Source: Rhizobium giardinii bv. giardinii H152 (GTDB lineage Bacteria; Pseudomonadota; Alphaproteobacteria; Rhizobiales; Rhizobiaceae). Taken from it: a DNA stretch of 64,000 nucleotides. Both the position numbers and the translations under genes were made by a program. The DNA is taken from positions 124,001 to 188,000 of the forward strand of contig NZ_KB902602.1 in NCBI RefSeq assembly GCF_000379605.1, written 5' to 3'. Positions within the stretch are counted from its first letter, which is position 1, and every line of letters begins with the position of its first letter. This document shows positions 1 to 8,144 of the stretch, piece by piece. The notes beneath the pieces are model-generated. The model saw only the letters and a program-made list of their open reading frames with translations. It ran no database searches and was not told the DNA's origin.

Positions 1-242
1 CCTGCACAGTTGACGAGCGCCGAAACGGGCCGCCCCTCCGGCAGGGCCGCGACACTTGCCGCCGTCTCAGTAATATCGACGGTGTGGAAGGTGATGGCCA
101 CGGGCAGATCGACATCGCGATCCAGACCCAGCGCAACCACCTCATAGCCGCTTTCGGTCAGGAGTTGCGCGACGGCACGGCCTATCCCGGTGCCGCCTCC
201 GGTCACGACTGCAAGGGGCGTTTCCCTGTCCTTGTTGGGCAT
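1..242 (-). CDS. SDR family oxidoreductase, N-terminal part
   Basis: This is the first 80 or so codons of a short-chain dehydrogenase; the rest lies beyond the left edge. The ATG at 242 follows a GAGGAGG ribosome-binding site. The Rossmann glycine motif TGGGTGIG sits near residue 15, and the VNCA segment that usually follows strand 4 is just reached at the edge. The catalytic Ser-Tyr-Lys triad is outside the window, so the reaction cannot be read. Only 13 bases separate it from the stop of the upstream GldA-like gene on the same strand, so the two are probably cotranscribed and may act in sequence on a polyol. The family call is secure; the substrate is unknown. Confidence 0.88.
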   Translation of the reverse strand, partial: MPNKDRETPLAVVTGGGTGIGRAVAQLLTESGYEVVALGLDRDVDLPVAITFHTVDITETAASVAALPEGRPVSALVNCA

Positions 243-255
243 TTTGTATTCCTCC

Positions 256-1386
256 TCAGTTGGTTGCGGCAGGGCGCCCAATGGCCTCCGCCTCGATGGC
301 GAGCATGGCGTCCACCAGATCATCGACGGTCAGCGGCCTTGGAAAATTGAGGATGTGCGGCACGGCGATCGACGCTTGCGCCATGTCGATCAGCTGCGAT
401 CGGTCGATCTCGGTGGCCGTCAGGTCCGAAAGACAAAGCGGCAGCCCCGCATGGTGGTAGAGCTCGACTAGCGCGGTGGGCATGGCTTCACCGAGCAGCC
501 GGTGGTGGACGACCAGCCCATAGGCGACCTGCAAGCCGTGGGGCCGCGATGCGATGCCCGGCAGCAGCGACAGGCCGCGTGTCAGCGCATGGGGTACGGA
601 AAGGCCGCCGCTTTCAAAGCCGAGGCCGGCCATCAGGATCATGGCTTCGACGGCGGCTTCAAAGGATTCGGTCACCTCCCCGGTGCCGGCGGCGTCATAG
701 GCGGCCCTGCCGTGCGCGATGAGCGTGTCGTAGCATGCCGCAGCAATCGTGCCTGCAAGCAGAGTCGGACGCGACCTGAACATGGTGACGCCCTTGCCAG
801 AGGCGCAGGCAAGCGCTTCGGCCCTCTTGGAAAGTGCATCGCCAAGCCCGGCGGCGAACATCGATTTTGGCGCGCCCGCGAGAATTGCGGTATCGGCGAT
901 CACGAAATCCGGGTTGCGGGCAAGATGCCGGACCTCGAGAAGCACCTCGTGCTCGTCGTAGAGCACATAGTTCTTGCTGGTCGGCGCATCGTTCGAGGCG
1001 ACGGTGGGAATTGTGATCAGCCGCAGGGAGCGCGTATCAGCCAAAGCCTTGCCCGCGTCGATCGCCCGGCCGCCGCCCGCCGCCATGACGATAACAGGCG
1101 TCTCCTCGCCGAGCATGGCAGCAAGCTCGCCGCCGGTCAGCGGACCCAGGCGCCCCTTGAAGGGGAGCACAACGAGGGAAACGCCGTGCTCCCGGCAGGA
1201 GCTACGAATGGTGTGTTCCACGAGCGGCAGGATGTAGGCGTCGGCCACCAGCACCGCGCTTCGGCCGATCTGGCGCGCGAAGCCTCCGATGCGGTGAAGG
1301 ATCGCAGGCCCTTGCACATAGCGGCCTGGACCCCCGAAAACCTTGAGTTCGGCGTCGAAAATATTCAAAGGGGAGTTCATGTTCAT
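256..1386 (-). CDS. GldA-like iron-containing alcohol (glycerol) dehydrogenase
   Basis: A 376-residue protein of the glycerol dehydrogenase branch of the iron-containing alcohol dehydrogenases, which interconvert polyols and ketoses such as glycerol and dihydroxyacetone with NAD. The dinucleotide-binding turn GGGRAID is at residues 104-110, with Arg where GldA proteins often have Lys. The metal ligands are visible as D183, H266 and H283, with the spacing of bacterial GldA. Length is normal for the family. It leads a minus-strand operon with the partial SDR and is divergent from the AroE-like gene; the shared 81-base spacer carries a candidate GntR operator. True glycerol specificity is not proven, because several sugar-alcohol dehydrogenases share this fold. 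Confidence 0.85.
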   Translation of the reverse strand: MNMNSPLNIFDAELKVFGGPGRYVQGPAILHRIGGFARQIGRSAVLVADAYILPLVEHTIRSSCREHGVSLVVLPFKGRLGPLTGGELAAMLGEETPVIVMAAGGGRAIDAGKALADTRSLRLITIPTVASNDAPTSKNYVLYDEHEVLLEVRHLARNPDFVIADTAILAGAPKSMFAAGLGDALSKRAEALACASGKGVTMFRSRPTLLAGTIAAACYDTLIAHGRAAYDAAGTGEVTESFEAAVEAMILMAGLGFESGGLSVPHALTRGLSLLPGIASRPHGLQVAYGLVVHHRLLGEAMPTALVELYHHAGLPLCLSDLTATEIDRSQLIDMAQASIAVPHILNFPRPLTVDDLVDAMLAIEAEAIGRPAATN

Positions 1387-1402
1387 GTCTCTATGGATAT
1401 TT

Positions 1403-1420
1403 CATATATCATATATTATG
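1403..1420. promoter_or_regulatory. Candidate GntR operator 1 (CATATATCATATATTATG)
   Basis: An AT-rich near-palindrome in the divergent spacer between the GldA-like and AroE-like genes. It matches the element at 8101-8118 (reverse strand) at 17 of 18 bases and the one at 12014-12031 at 16 of 18. The common core is ATATAT-S-ATATAT. The surrounding genome is GC-rich and the FCD-GntR gene lies within the same block, so this is probably its binding site. Binding is inferred, not shown. Confidence 0.62.
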
Positions 1421-1467
1421 TAGTTCGGCGTGCAAGCACCTTCTTTGTCATTTTAAGGATTTCACCC

Positions 1468-2250
1468 ATGATTACCGGTTACACCCGCTTCGTTCCTCTG
1501 CTCGCCCATCCCTGCCGCCATGTGCGCACACCACCGCTGTTCAATGCAGAATGTGAACGTCAGGGCGAGGACATCGTCATGGTGCCGCTCGATGTCGCGC
1601 CGGATAGGCTGCGGAACACCGTCGAGAGCTTCCGGGCGATCGAAAACGTCGCTGGCATGGTGATCACCATTCCACACAAGGGCGCGGTGGCGGCACTTTG
1701 CGACCGCCTTACCGGGGCGGCCGAGCTTGTCGGCACCTGCAACATCGTGCGCCGGGAGAAGGACGGCAGCCTCACCGGCGGCATGTTCGACGGCGAAGGG
1801 TTCGTTGCCGGTCTTTTGCAGCGGGGACACGATCCGGCGGGCCGGCGCGTGCTGCTCGTCGGTGCAGGCGGCGCGGCGGGCGGCGTCGCGCATGCGCTGC
1901 TCGGAGCGGGTGTGGCGAGCCTGACGATCGCGAACCGCTCGCCCGAAAAGGCCGAGGCGCTGGCGGGCCGGTTGCAAGGTATCTTCCGCGATGCCCAAGT
2001 GGAGGTCGGCGCGCCTGATCCGCGCTGTTTCGATATCGTCGTCAATGGTACCGCCCTCGGCATGCATGCGGGCGATGCGCTGCCGGTCGATATCGACAGG
2101 CTCGACGCGGGAACGGTTGTTGCCGAGGTGGTGATGCAGCCGGACGTGACGCCGCTTCTTGCGCAGGCAGAGGCGCGGGGATGTGTCGTTCACAAGGGGA
2201 TCCATATGATTGAGCAGCAGGTGCGCCTGCTCGTTGATTTCCTGAAATGA
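1468..2250 (+). CDS. Shikimate-dehydrogenase-like oxidoreductase (AroE family)
   Basis: A 260-residue protein with the two-domain AroE fold. The N-terminal substrate domain keeps the catalytic Lys in ITIPHKG (near residue 71), and the Asp of the usual NTDG motif is present as MFDGEG. The C-terminal domain has the nucleotide-binding loop GAGGAAGG. The pocket differs from housekeeping AroE: the opening SLS motif is replaced by CRHVRTP and the NTDG Asn-Thr by Met-Phe. It is therefore more likely a quinate- or polyol-type catabolic enzyme than a shikimate-pathway enzyme. The ATG at 1468 is chosen because the long upstream extension is antisense to the GldA-like gene and crosses the operator. A second AroE-like protein is at 18142. 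Confidence 0.82.
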   Translation: MITGYTRFVPLLAHPCRHVRTPPLFNAECERQGEDIVMVPLDVAPDRLRNTVESFRAIENVAGMVITIPHKGAVAALCDRLTGAAELVGTCNIVRREKDGSLTGGMFDGEGFVAGLLQRGHDPAGRRVLLVGAGGAAGGVAHALLGAGVASLTIANRSPEKAEALAGRLQGIFRDAQVEVGAPDPRCFDIVVNGTALGMHAGDALPVDIDRLDAGTVVAEVVMQPDVTPLLAQAEARGCVVHKGIHMIEQQVRLLVDFLK

Positions 2251-2255
2251 AAGAA

Positions 2256-2282
2256 GGTCCGCATCGCCAAGCGATGCGGACC
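2256..2282. terminator. Perfect 12-bp hairpin between convergent genes
   Basis: Arms GGTCCGCATCGC (2256-2267) and GCGATGCGGACC (2271-2282) flank a 3-base loop. It starts 5 bases after the AroE-like stop and lies 19 bases past the end of the minus-strand permease gene. On the minus strand it is followed by TTCTTTC, so it fits best as terminator of the importer operon, possibly acting both ways. Confidence 0.75.
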
Positions 2283-2301
2283 AGTTGCGCGGGCGGGGGG
2301 A

Positions 2302-3300
2302 TCACACGCGTCGCTTCGCCCGGGCGCCGATGCCCTGCATCAGCACCGCGAGAATGATGATGACACCCTTGATGATCTGCTGCGGATATGCCGGAACGCT
2401 CATCAGGTTCATGATATTACCGATCAGGCCGAGGATCAGCACGCCGATCATCGTATTCGTCACGGTACCCCGGCCGCCCGACAACAGCGCGCCGCCAATG
2501 ACGCAGGCCGCGATCGCATCAAGCTCAAGGCCAATGCCGGTGACTGGTGTGCCGACGGCGGTGCGGGACGTCACGAAGATGCCGGCGAGCGCCGAGAGGG
2601 CGCCGCAGAGCGTGAAGGCGAGGAACTTGTAACGCCAGACGGGCAGGCCGGCGAGGCGGACAGCGTCCTCGTTGCTGCCCGTGGCGACCGTCAGCCTCCC
2701 CCAGTTCGTGCGGCGCAGCAGGAAGACGAAGAGCACGATAACGACCGCGACGGCGAGAACCGGCCAGGGCAGGCCGATGCCCGGCAGGCCCTTGCTGCCG
2801 AAGCCGGTGAGGATCTGCGCGGTCGGCAGGTCGCGGGGAAAGCGCACCGGCTGGCCGTTCGACAGCATGTAGGCAAGGCCGCGGGCCATGGTCATCATGG
2901 CGAGCGTCGCGACGAAGGAGGCCATGCCGAATCCTGCCACGAGCGCGCCGTTGATGGCGCCGAGCAGCGCGCCGAAGAGCACCGCGCCGAAAACGCAGAT
3001 CGTCAGCGCCGCGACGCCGTCGAAGGGCAGGGCTGGCATTGCCATGGCGACGCCCATGCCGCCGATCGCCGCGACGGAGCCGACCGAAAGGTCGATGCCG
3101 CCCGTGAGGATGACGAGCAGCATGCCGATGGAGACGAGGGCGAGCGGTGCCAATTGTCTCAGCAGGTTGAAGAGGTTCTGCAGCGTCAGGAAATGTTCCG
3201 ACAGCAGCGTGGAAATGACCACCAGTGCAATCAGCATGATGTAGGTGTTGTAGGAGACGAGGATGGAAACGAGGCTTGGTGCCTTCGGATTAGTGGACAT
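2302..3300 (-). CDS. Sugar ABC transporter permease (RbsC type)
   Basis: A 332-residue polytopic inner-membrane protein of the CUT2 (ribose/xylose/erythritol) permease family. About nine to ten hydrophobic segments are visible, and the family motif GGIDLSVGS follows the third segment. It would form the homodimeric channel for the ATPase gene directly upstream, whose last 11 bases it overlaps, indicating translational coupling. It is the last gene of a five-gene minus-strand operon that starts with the split transketolase. Substrate cannot be read from the permease; the context suggests a pentose, tetrose or branched sugar. Confidence 0.92.
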   Translation of the reverse strand: MSTNPKAPSLVSILVSYNTYIMLIALVVISTLLSEHFLTLQNLFNLLRQLAPLALVSIGMLLVILTGGIDLSVGSVAAIGGMGVAMAMPALPFDGVAALTICVFGAVLFGALLGAINGALVAGFGMASFVATLAMMTMARGLAYMLSNGQPVRFPRDLPTAQILTGFGSKGLPGIGLPWPVLAVAVVIVLFVFLLRRTNWGRLTVATGSNEDAVRLAGLPVWRYKFLAFTLCGALSALAGIFVTSRTAVGTPVTGIGLELDAIAACVIGGALLSGGRGTVTNTMIGVLILGLIGNIMNLMSVPAYPQQIIKGVIIILAVLMQGIGARAKRRV

Positions 3301-4783
3301 GCTTGCGCCCCATTGCCAGTTCGATGATGCCTTCTTCGGTGAGCTGCGGCCCGGAGAGTTCGCCGGCGAGGCGACCAGCGCGCATGACGATCACCCGGTC
3401 GCACATGCCGATCAACTCGAGCATCTCCGAGGAGACCATGACGATGGCAGCGCCATTGGCTGCCAACTCGTTGATGACGCGGTAGAGTTCGACTTTCGCG
3501 CCGACGTCGACGCCGCGGGTCGGCTCGTCGAGAAGCAGGATCTCGCAGCCGGACACGAGCCATTTCATGATCGCGACCTTCTGCTGGTTGCCGCCTGAAA
3601 GCGTCCCTGCCTCTGCGTCGATGCTTGCGGCCTTCAGGTTCAGGCGGGAGCGCAGGGCTTCCGTCGCGCCGCGCTCGCGCGCATCGCGAATAAGGCCGAG
3701 AAAGCCGAGATGCGGATTGACGGGCGTCAGCATCGCATTGTTGAGGATCGGCATATGAAGCAGGCACCCCTGCTGCTTGCGATCCTCCGGTACAAGGCCG
3801 ATCCCCGCACGCACCGCGTCGCCGGGCGAGCGGATGGAGCGCGTCTCTCCGTCGATACGTATCTCACCGCGGGCGATCGGATCCGCGCCGAAGATCGCGC
3901 GCAGCACCTCGGTTCGTCCCGCGCCGACGAGACCGCCGATCCCCAGCACCTCCCCGCGACGTACGTTGAAACTGATGTCAGAAACGAGTGCCCCTGCCGC
4001 AAGCCCGTCGACTTCGAGCGCCACAGCGCCGGGAGTGGCGTGGCGTTCTGGAAAGAAGTCCTTCAGTTCGCGACCGATCATCAGGTTGACCAGCGTCTTG
4101 TGATCGAGCACCGCCGTCTCCCACGTTCCGACTGTCGCGCCGTCCTTCAGGACGGTCACGCGATCGCAGAGGCTAAAGATCTCGTCTAGGCGGTGCGAAA
4201 TGTAGATGATGCAGACACCCTGATCACGCAGCCGCCGCACGAGATCGAAGAGCTTTTCCGTCTCGTGGGTGGTGAGCACCGCCGTCGGCTCGTCGAGCAC
4301 GAGGATCGAGCAGTCGCGCGACAGCGCCTTGCAGATTTCCACCACCTGCTGGCGCGCGATGGTCAGCCCGCCGGCGATCTCGCCGGGTTGGATGTCGTCG
4401 AAACCCATCCGAGCGAGGAGTTTCTCGGCGCGCGCATCCATCGCCTTCCGATCGACGAACAGGCCGTGCCCGAGCGTCTCGATCAGGATGTTTTCGGCAA
4501 CCGTGAGGTCGCGGGCGAGCGAGAATTCCTGATAGATGATCGACACGCCGTTGCGGATCGCATCCTGCGGGTTCATTATGCTGACGGCTTCGCCACCGAT
4601 GCGGATCTCGCCGCCATCATGGGTATAGGCACCGGCGAGGATCTTCATCAGGGTCGATTTGCCGGCGCCGTTTTCGCCCATGAGGGCGTGTACTTCGCCT
4701 GCGCGTGCTGAAAATTCGGCACCGCTAAGCGCAGCGATGCCGCCGAATTCCTTGGAAATCTGCCGCATGTCTAGGCGGTTCAT
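3290..4783 (-). CDS. Sugar ABC transporter ATP-binding protein (RbsA type)
   Basis: A 497-residue CUT2-family ATPase with two fused nucleotide-binding domains. The N-terminal half has Walker A GENGAGKST, the RbsA-style signature LTIARQQ and Walker B ILVLDEPTA. The C-terminal half has the usual degenerate Walker A GLVGAGRTE, but a full LSGGNQQK signature and LLLDEPTRGVD. The ATG at 4783 is preceded by GGAGGGAGG and is preferred over an upstream in-frame start. It powers uptake with the permease (2302-3300) and binding protein (4847-6088). The gap of 63 bases to the binding-protein gene contains a hairpin that may set the usual excess of binding protein over ATPase. Confidence 0.93.
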   Translation of the reverse strand: MNRLDMRQISKEFGGIAALSGAEFSARAGEVHALMGENGAGKSTLMKILAGAYTHDGGEIRIGGEAVSIMNPQDAIRNGVSIIYQEFSLARDLTVAENILIETLGHGLFVDRKAMDARAEKLLARMGFDDIQPGEIAGGLTIARQQVVEICKALSRDCSILVLDEPTAVLTTHETEKLFDLVRRLRDQGVCIIYISHRLDEIFSLCDRVTVLKDGATVGTWETAVLDHKTLVNLMIGRELKDFFPERHATPGAVALEVDGLAAGALVSDISFNVRRGEVLGIGGLVGAGRTEVLRAIFGADPIARGEIRIDGETRSIRSPGDAVRAGIGLVPEDRKQQGCLLHMPILNNAMLTPVNPHLGFLGLIRDARERGATEALRSRLNLKAASIDAEAGTLSGGNQQKVAIMKWLVSGCEILLLDEPTRGVDVGAKVELYRVINELAANGAAIVMVSSEMLELIGMCDRVIVMRAGRLAGELSGPQLTEEGIIELAMGRKHVH

Positions 4784-4800
4784 CTCTGCCTCCCTCCATT

Positions 4801-4826
4801 GCGGCGGACCGCGCAAGGCCCGCCGC
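4801..4826 (-). promoter_or_regulatory. Intercistronic hairpin after binding-protein gene
   Basis: Arms GCGGCGG (4801-4807) and CCGCCGC (4820-4826) lie between the solute-binding-protein stop and the ATPase start. Such structures commonly protect the abundant binding-protein message or partly terminate transcription. There is no T-run, so full termination is unlikely. Confidence 0.4.
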
Positions 4827-4846
4827 TCCTCAGTTCGTGGTGGCGA

Positions 4847-6088
4847 TCAGCTCCTGATGTCGCCGATCGTCTTGAAGGCCGGGACCGTGTAGCGGAAGAA
4901 CGGGTTCGCCGTGTCGGGATCGATGAACTCGTCGGCGTTCTCTTTCGTCACGACCCGCGAGGGGTAGTAGGAGCCGAGCGGCAGGTTGTTGGCATCGAAA
5001 CCCTTGTCGAAGATCTGGTTGATCAGGGTGATGACGCCTTCCCCGGTATGCGAGCCGGAGCAAAGGCCGGTCACCAGCATGTCGCCGGACTTGACGAGAT
5101 CGAGCGCGGTGCGAAAGCCGTCCGCCGCATTCGCGACTTGGATCTTGCCCTTGAGCCCCTGGTTTTCGAGCGCGCGCAGCGCGCCCATGCCCATGAAGTC
5201 GTTCTCGGCAAGGATGATGTCGAGCTTGGAGGAATGCGCAGTCAGGATATCCTCCGCCGCATCGAGGCCGCCTTCCTCCGTCCAGAAGCCAACGCCCATC
5301 GAGACGACGCTGAACTTCACTTCCGGATAGTCGAACGCACCGCCGGTCTTCAGCTCCTGGAATTTGTTGAAGCCGGCGAGCATGGCGTCTTCCTTGGAAA
5401 GGTTGAGGCCGAGCTGCTGGGCACGTTCGTAAATGATGCCTGTGATCATGCCGTTGACGCGGCTCTCCGAGGTGGAGTTGCCAACGGTGCCAAGGATCGC
5501 GGCCGCCTTGATCGGCTTGTCGGCGCCATAATGCTGCGCGACGAAGCGCCCCGCCTCGAAGCCGTTGCCGTAGGGGTTGAAGAGCACGGTGGTGACGATG
5601 GGGCTGTCGTCCGGCACGGTGCCGAGCGCGATCACCGGAATGCCAGCATCAACCGCGCGCTGCGCGTCCGCCGCGGCCGCCGCGAGGTCGGTCGGATCAA
5701 GCACGATGACATCCACCTTCTTGGCGATGAAGGCATCAATCTGTGCCGACGTCTTGGCCGGATCGCCATCGGCGACCTGCACGTCGAGCTCGTATCCATA
5801 TTCGGCAGCCTTGGCCTTCGCCGTGTCAATGACGCTGACGAACCAGGGATTGCCAAGCGTGATTTCGGACCAGCCAATGACGAGCTTCTTGCTCGCGTCG
5901 CGCGGTGCAGTCGGCAACGCCTTGGCGATGCCCGAACGGTCGGCCATTTCCGGATCGATGACGCCCGAAAGCGCCGAATTCGGCAGGAGTTTGTAGATTT
6001 CGTGCTTTTCGGCGGCATTTGCTGAACTGGTCATGATGGCCAGTGCGGCCGTACACAGCATGAGCGATGCAGATTTCAGAAACATCAT
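4847..6088 (-). CDS. Periplasmic sugar-binding protein (RbsB-like)
   Basis: A 413-residue exported protein of the periplasmic-binding-protein-like I fold that serves CUT2 importers. A signal peptide is clear: a basic/hydrophobic start ending in SSANA before AEKHE, cleaved near residue 25. The family segments VIGWSEITLGNPWF, IVLDPTD and LAENDFMGMGA are recognisable. At 413 residues it is about 100 longer than typical RbsB, with an extra N-terminal portion before the first strand. It lies between the transketolase genes and the ATPase gene on the same strand. Ligand is unknown; sugars or sugar alcohols are typical. Confidence 0.9.
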   Translation of the reverse strand: MMFLKSASLMLCTAALAIMTSSANAAEKHEIYKLLPNSALSGVIDPEMADRSGIAKALPTAPRDASKKLVIGWSEITLGNPWFVSVIDTAKAKAAEYGYELDVQVADGDPAKTSAQIDAFIAKKVDVIVLDPTDLAAAAADAQRAVDAGIPVIALGTVPDDSPIVTTVLFNPYGNGFEAGRFVAQHYGADKPIKAAAILGTVGNSTSESRVNGMITGIIYERAQQLGLNLSKEDAMLAGFNKFQELKTGGAFDYPEVKFSVVSMGVGFWTEEGGLDAAEDILTAHSSKLDIILAENDFMGMGALRALENQGLKGKIQVANAADGFRTALDLVKSGDMLVTGLCSGSHTGEGVITLINQIFDKGFDANNLPLGSYYPSRVVTKENADEFIDPDTANPFFRYTVPAFKTIGDIRS

Positions 6089-6122
6089 GGTCTCTCTCCC
6101 TCTTTTAAAGCGTGGTCATGAA

Positions 6123-6172
6123 GGCTCCGCCCGGACGGGCGAAGCCGGATGCACGCGCCCTCCCGGCGCGTG
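6123..6172 (-). promoter_or_regulatory. Two tandem hairpins between transketolase and binding-protein genes
   Basis: Imperfect arms GGCTCCGCCCG (6123-6133) and CGGGCGAAGCC (6136-6146) are followed by CACGCGCC (6152-6159) and GGCGCGTG (6165-6172). They fill the 95-base gap between the stop of the transketolase C-subunit gene and the start of the binding-protein gene. They may tune relative expression within the operon; no T-run follows. Confidence 0.4.
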
Positions 6173-6183
6173 ATCTCAGTGCG

Positions 6184-7173
6184 TCAGCCGATGATTTCGC
6201 GGACGACGGATTCGATGCCGGCCTGGTCGAGCCGATAATGGGCGTAGAGGTGCGTCGGCGGGGCGATCAGCGCGTATTCGTCGCGGATGCCGTGGCGAAC
6301 CAACCTTGCCGGGCCGCCTTCCTCCGCCAGCACTTCGGCAACGGCGGAGCCGAGGCCTCCGAGAATATTGTGCTCCTCGATCGTCAGGATGACCTTGGAG
6401 CGCGCGGCGGCGGCGAGGATCGCTTCGCGGTCGATCGGCTTCACCGTCGGCATGTCAATAACGCCGACGCTACGGCCTTCCGCGGCGAGCTTCTTTGCGA
6501 CCTGCACCGATGGATGCACCGGCAAACCACAGGCGATGATCGTCACTTCCTCGCCTTGCGCATGTTCGATCGCCTTGCCGAAGACGAAATCGGCCTTCGG
6601 ATCGTAGAGATCCGGTTCGCGCCCACGACCGGTGCGGAAATAGATCGGCCGGTCGTGATCTACCGACGCGCGGATCGCCGCCTCGAGCTGAGGCCCATCG
6701 GACGGCGAGACGATCGTCAGGTCGGCGATCGAACGCATCGTGCCGATGTCTTCCGTCGCGTGGTGCGAGGTGCCGTAGAAGCCCATGGAAATGCCGGTGT
6801 GGTGACCGATCAGGCGCACGGGCAGGGCGCAATAGGCGACATCCATGCGGATCTGTTCGCAGGTCAAAAGACCTAGAAACGAAGCGAAGGTCGCGACGTA
6901 AGGCATCATGCCTGTGGTGGCGAGACCGGCCGCCGCCGACACCATGTTCTGCTCGGAAATGCCGAAGCTGACATAGCGGTCCGGATAGCGGGCGGCGAAG
7001 CGGTTGAGGCCGTTCGAATATTGCAGGTCGGCGGAGCCTGCGACGATCGGATGGCCGGCCTCAGTCAGCGTGATCAGGCCGTTCGACAGGTGGTCGAGGC
7101 CGGGGTTCTTCATGTTCAGTTCCCGGTAGTGCCAGGAATTCGGCGAGTTCGGCCGCAGATTGGGGTGGGTCAT
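6184..7173 (-). CDS. Transketolase, C-terminal (pyrimidine/regulatory) subunit
   Basis: A 329-residue protein equal to the C-terminal half of transketolase. It has the pyrimidine-binding domain with EQNMVSAAAGLA around residues 75-86, including the Glu that activates thiamine diphosphate, then the C-terminal domain from about residue 200. It starts one base after the stop of the N-terminal subunit gene, so the two are made together as a split enzyme. Split transketolases in sugar-uptake operons act on unusual ketose phosphates; the AptA/AptB pair of apiose catabolism is a recalled precedent. The real substrate here is unknown. Confidence 0.9.
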   Translation of the reverse strand: MTHPNLRPNSPNSWHYRELNMKNPGLDHLSNGLITLTEAGHPIVAGSADLQYSNGLNRFAARYPDRYVSFGISEQNMVSAAAGLATTGMMPYVATFASFLGLLTCEQIRMDVAYCALPVRLIGHHTGISMGFYGTSHHATEDIGTMRSIADLTIVSPSDGPQLEAAIRASVDHDRPIYFRTGRGREPDLYDPKADFVFGKAIEHAQGEEVTIIACGLPVHPSVQVAKKLAAEGRSVGVIDMPTVKPIDREAILAAAARSKVILTIEEHNILGGLGSAVAEVLAEEGGPARLVRHGIRDEYALIAPPTHLYAHYRLDQAGIESVVREIIG

Positions 7174-7174
7174 C

Positions 7175-8038
7175 TCAGATCACCTTGGAAAGAATTTCTT
7201 GACGGGCGGCCTCCGCGTCGGAGGGGTCGAGATAGCCGAGATGCCAGCCGGGCTCGGTTTCCATGTAGGAGACACCTTTGCCCTTCAGCGTGCGCGCGAT
7301 GATGCAGCAGGGTCTTTCGCGGGACGCGTCGGCCTTGACGCGGCGCAGCAGCGCGGTCAGCTCGGCGATGTCATGGCCGTCGACGACGTGCACCTCCCAG
7401 CCGAAAGCCCGCCATTTCTCGTCGAGCGGTTCGATGCCCATGACATCGTCCACAGCGCCGTCGAGCTGGTAGCCGTTGCGGTCGATGATCGCGACGAGGC
7501 GATTGAGCTTGTGGTGGGCGGCGCCGATGGCTGCCTCCCAGACCTGGCCTTCCTGCATTTCGCCGTCGCCGAGCATGACAAAGGTGGTGAAGTCACGGCC
7601 CTGCATGCGTCCGCCGAGCGCCATGCCGAGGCCGTTCGACAACGCGTGACCTATCGATCCGGACGAGAAGTCGACGCCCGGAACCTTGCGCATGTCCGGA
7701 TGGTCGCCCAGCGGATTGCCGAGGCGGGTATAGCCGTTCAGCACCTCCGTCGGGATGTAGCCGTGTTCGGCAAGGATCGGGAACAAGCCGACGGCGGCAT
7801 GGCCCTTGCCCATCAGGAAGCGGTCGCGGTCGGGCCATTTCGGGTCCGCCGAAAGCGACATGACGTCATAGTAGAGCGCGGCAAAGATCTCGGCGGCCGA
7901 AAAGACCGAGGTGTAGTGGCCCACCTTCGCGATCTCGATGAGCCGGATGGTTTCGAGCCGCACGAACTGCGCGCGGTCCCGCAGGCGCGCGATTTCGGAG
8001 TTCGTGGGTCGTAAATCGTTTCTCACTGGCGTTGTCAC
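7175..8038 (-). CDS. Transketolase, N-terminal (thiamine-diphosphate) subunit
   Basis: A 287-residue protein equal to the N-terminal half of transketolase, which binds the diphosphate and Mg of ThDP. The GDG...N motif is present as GDGEMQEGQVWEA followed about 20 residues later by DRNGYQLDG. The GTG at 8038 with GGGAGGAG upstream is chosen; a longer reading would run through the divergent promoter and into the aldehyde dehydrogenase gene. It is the first gene of the transketolase/importer operon. The spacer to the divergent aldehyde dehydrogenase carries candidate GntR operator 2. Confidence 0.9.
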   Translation of the reverse strand: MTTPVRNDLRPTNSEIARLRDRAQFVRLETIRLIEIAKVGHYTSVFSAAEIFAALYYDVMSLSADPKWPDRDRFLMGKGHAAVGLFPILAEHGYIPTEVLNGYTRLGNPLGDHPDMRKVPGVDFSSGSIGHALSNGLGMALGGRMQGRDFTTFVMLGDGEMQEGQVWEAAIGAAHHKLNRLVAIIDRNGYQLDGAVDDVMGIEPLDEKWRAFGWEVHVVDGHDIAELTALLRRVKADASRERPCCIIARTLKGKGVSYMETEPGWHLGYLDPSDAEAARQEILSKVI

Positions 8039-8100
8039 GCGTTCTCCTCCCGTCGTGTGCCGATCGACCGGCAACAAGTGCTTGCGATGAGGCGATCTAA

Positions 8101-8118
8101 CATGATATATGATATATG
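8101..8118. promoter_or_regulatory. Candidate GntR operator 2 (CATGATATATGATATATG)
   Basis: The second copy of the AT-rich near-palindrome, in the 106-base spacer between the transketolase operon (minus) and the aldehyde dehydrogenase gene (plus). Read on the reverse strand it differs from copy 1 at one base. Its position would let one regulator control both directions. Confidence 0.65.
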
Positions 8119-8144
8119 TCACGAACAAAAATGGAGGAGACGAC

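Noticed and set aside
502-1467. Long N-terminal extension of the AroE-like gene
   Set aside because: It is antisense to the GldA-like gene, crosses the divergent promoter and lacks protein character; the ATG at 1468 gives a normal AroE-like length.
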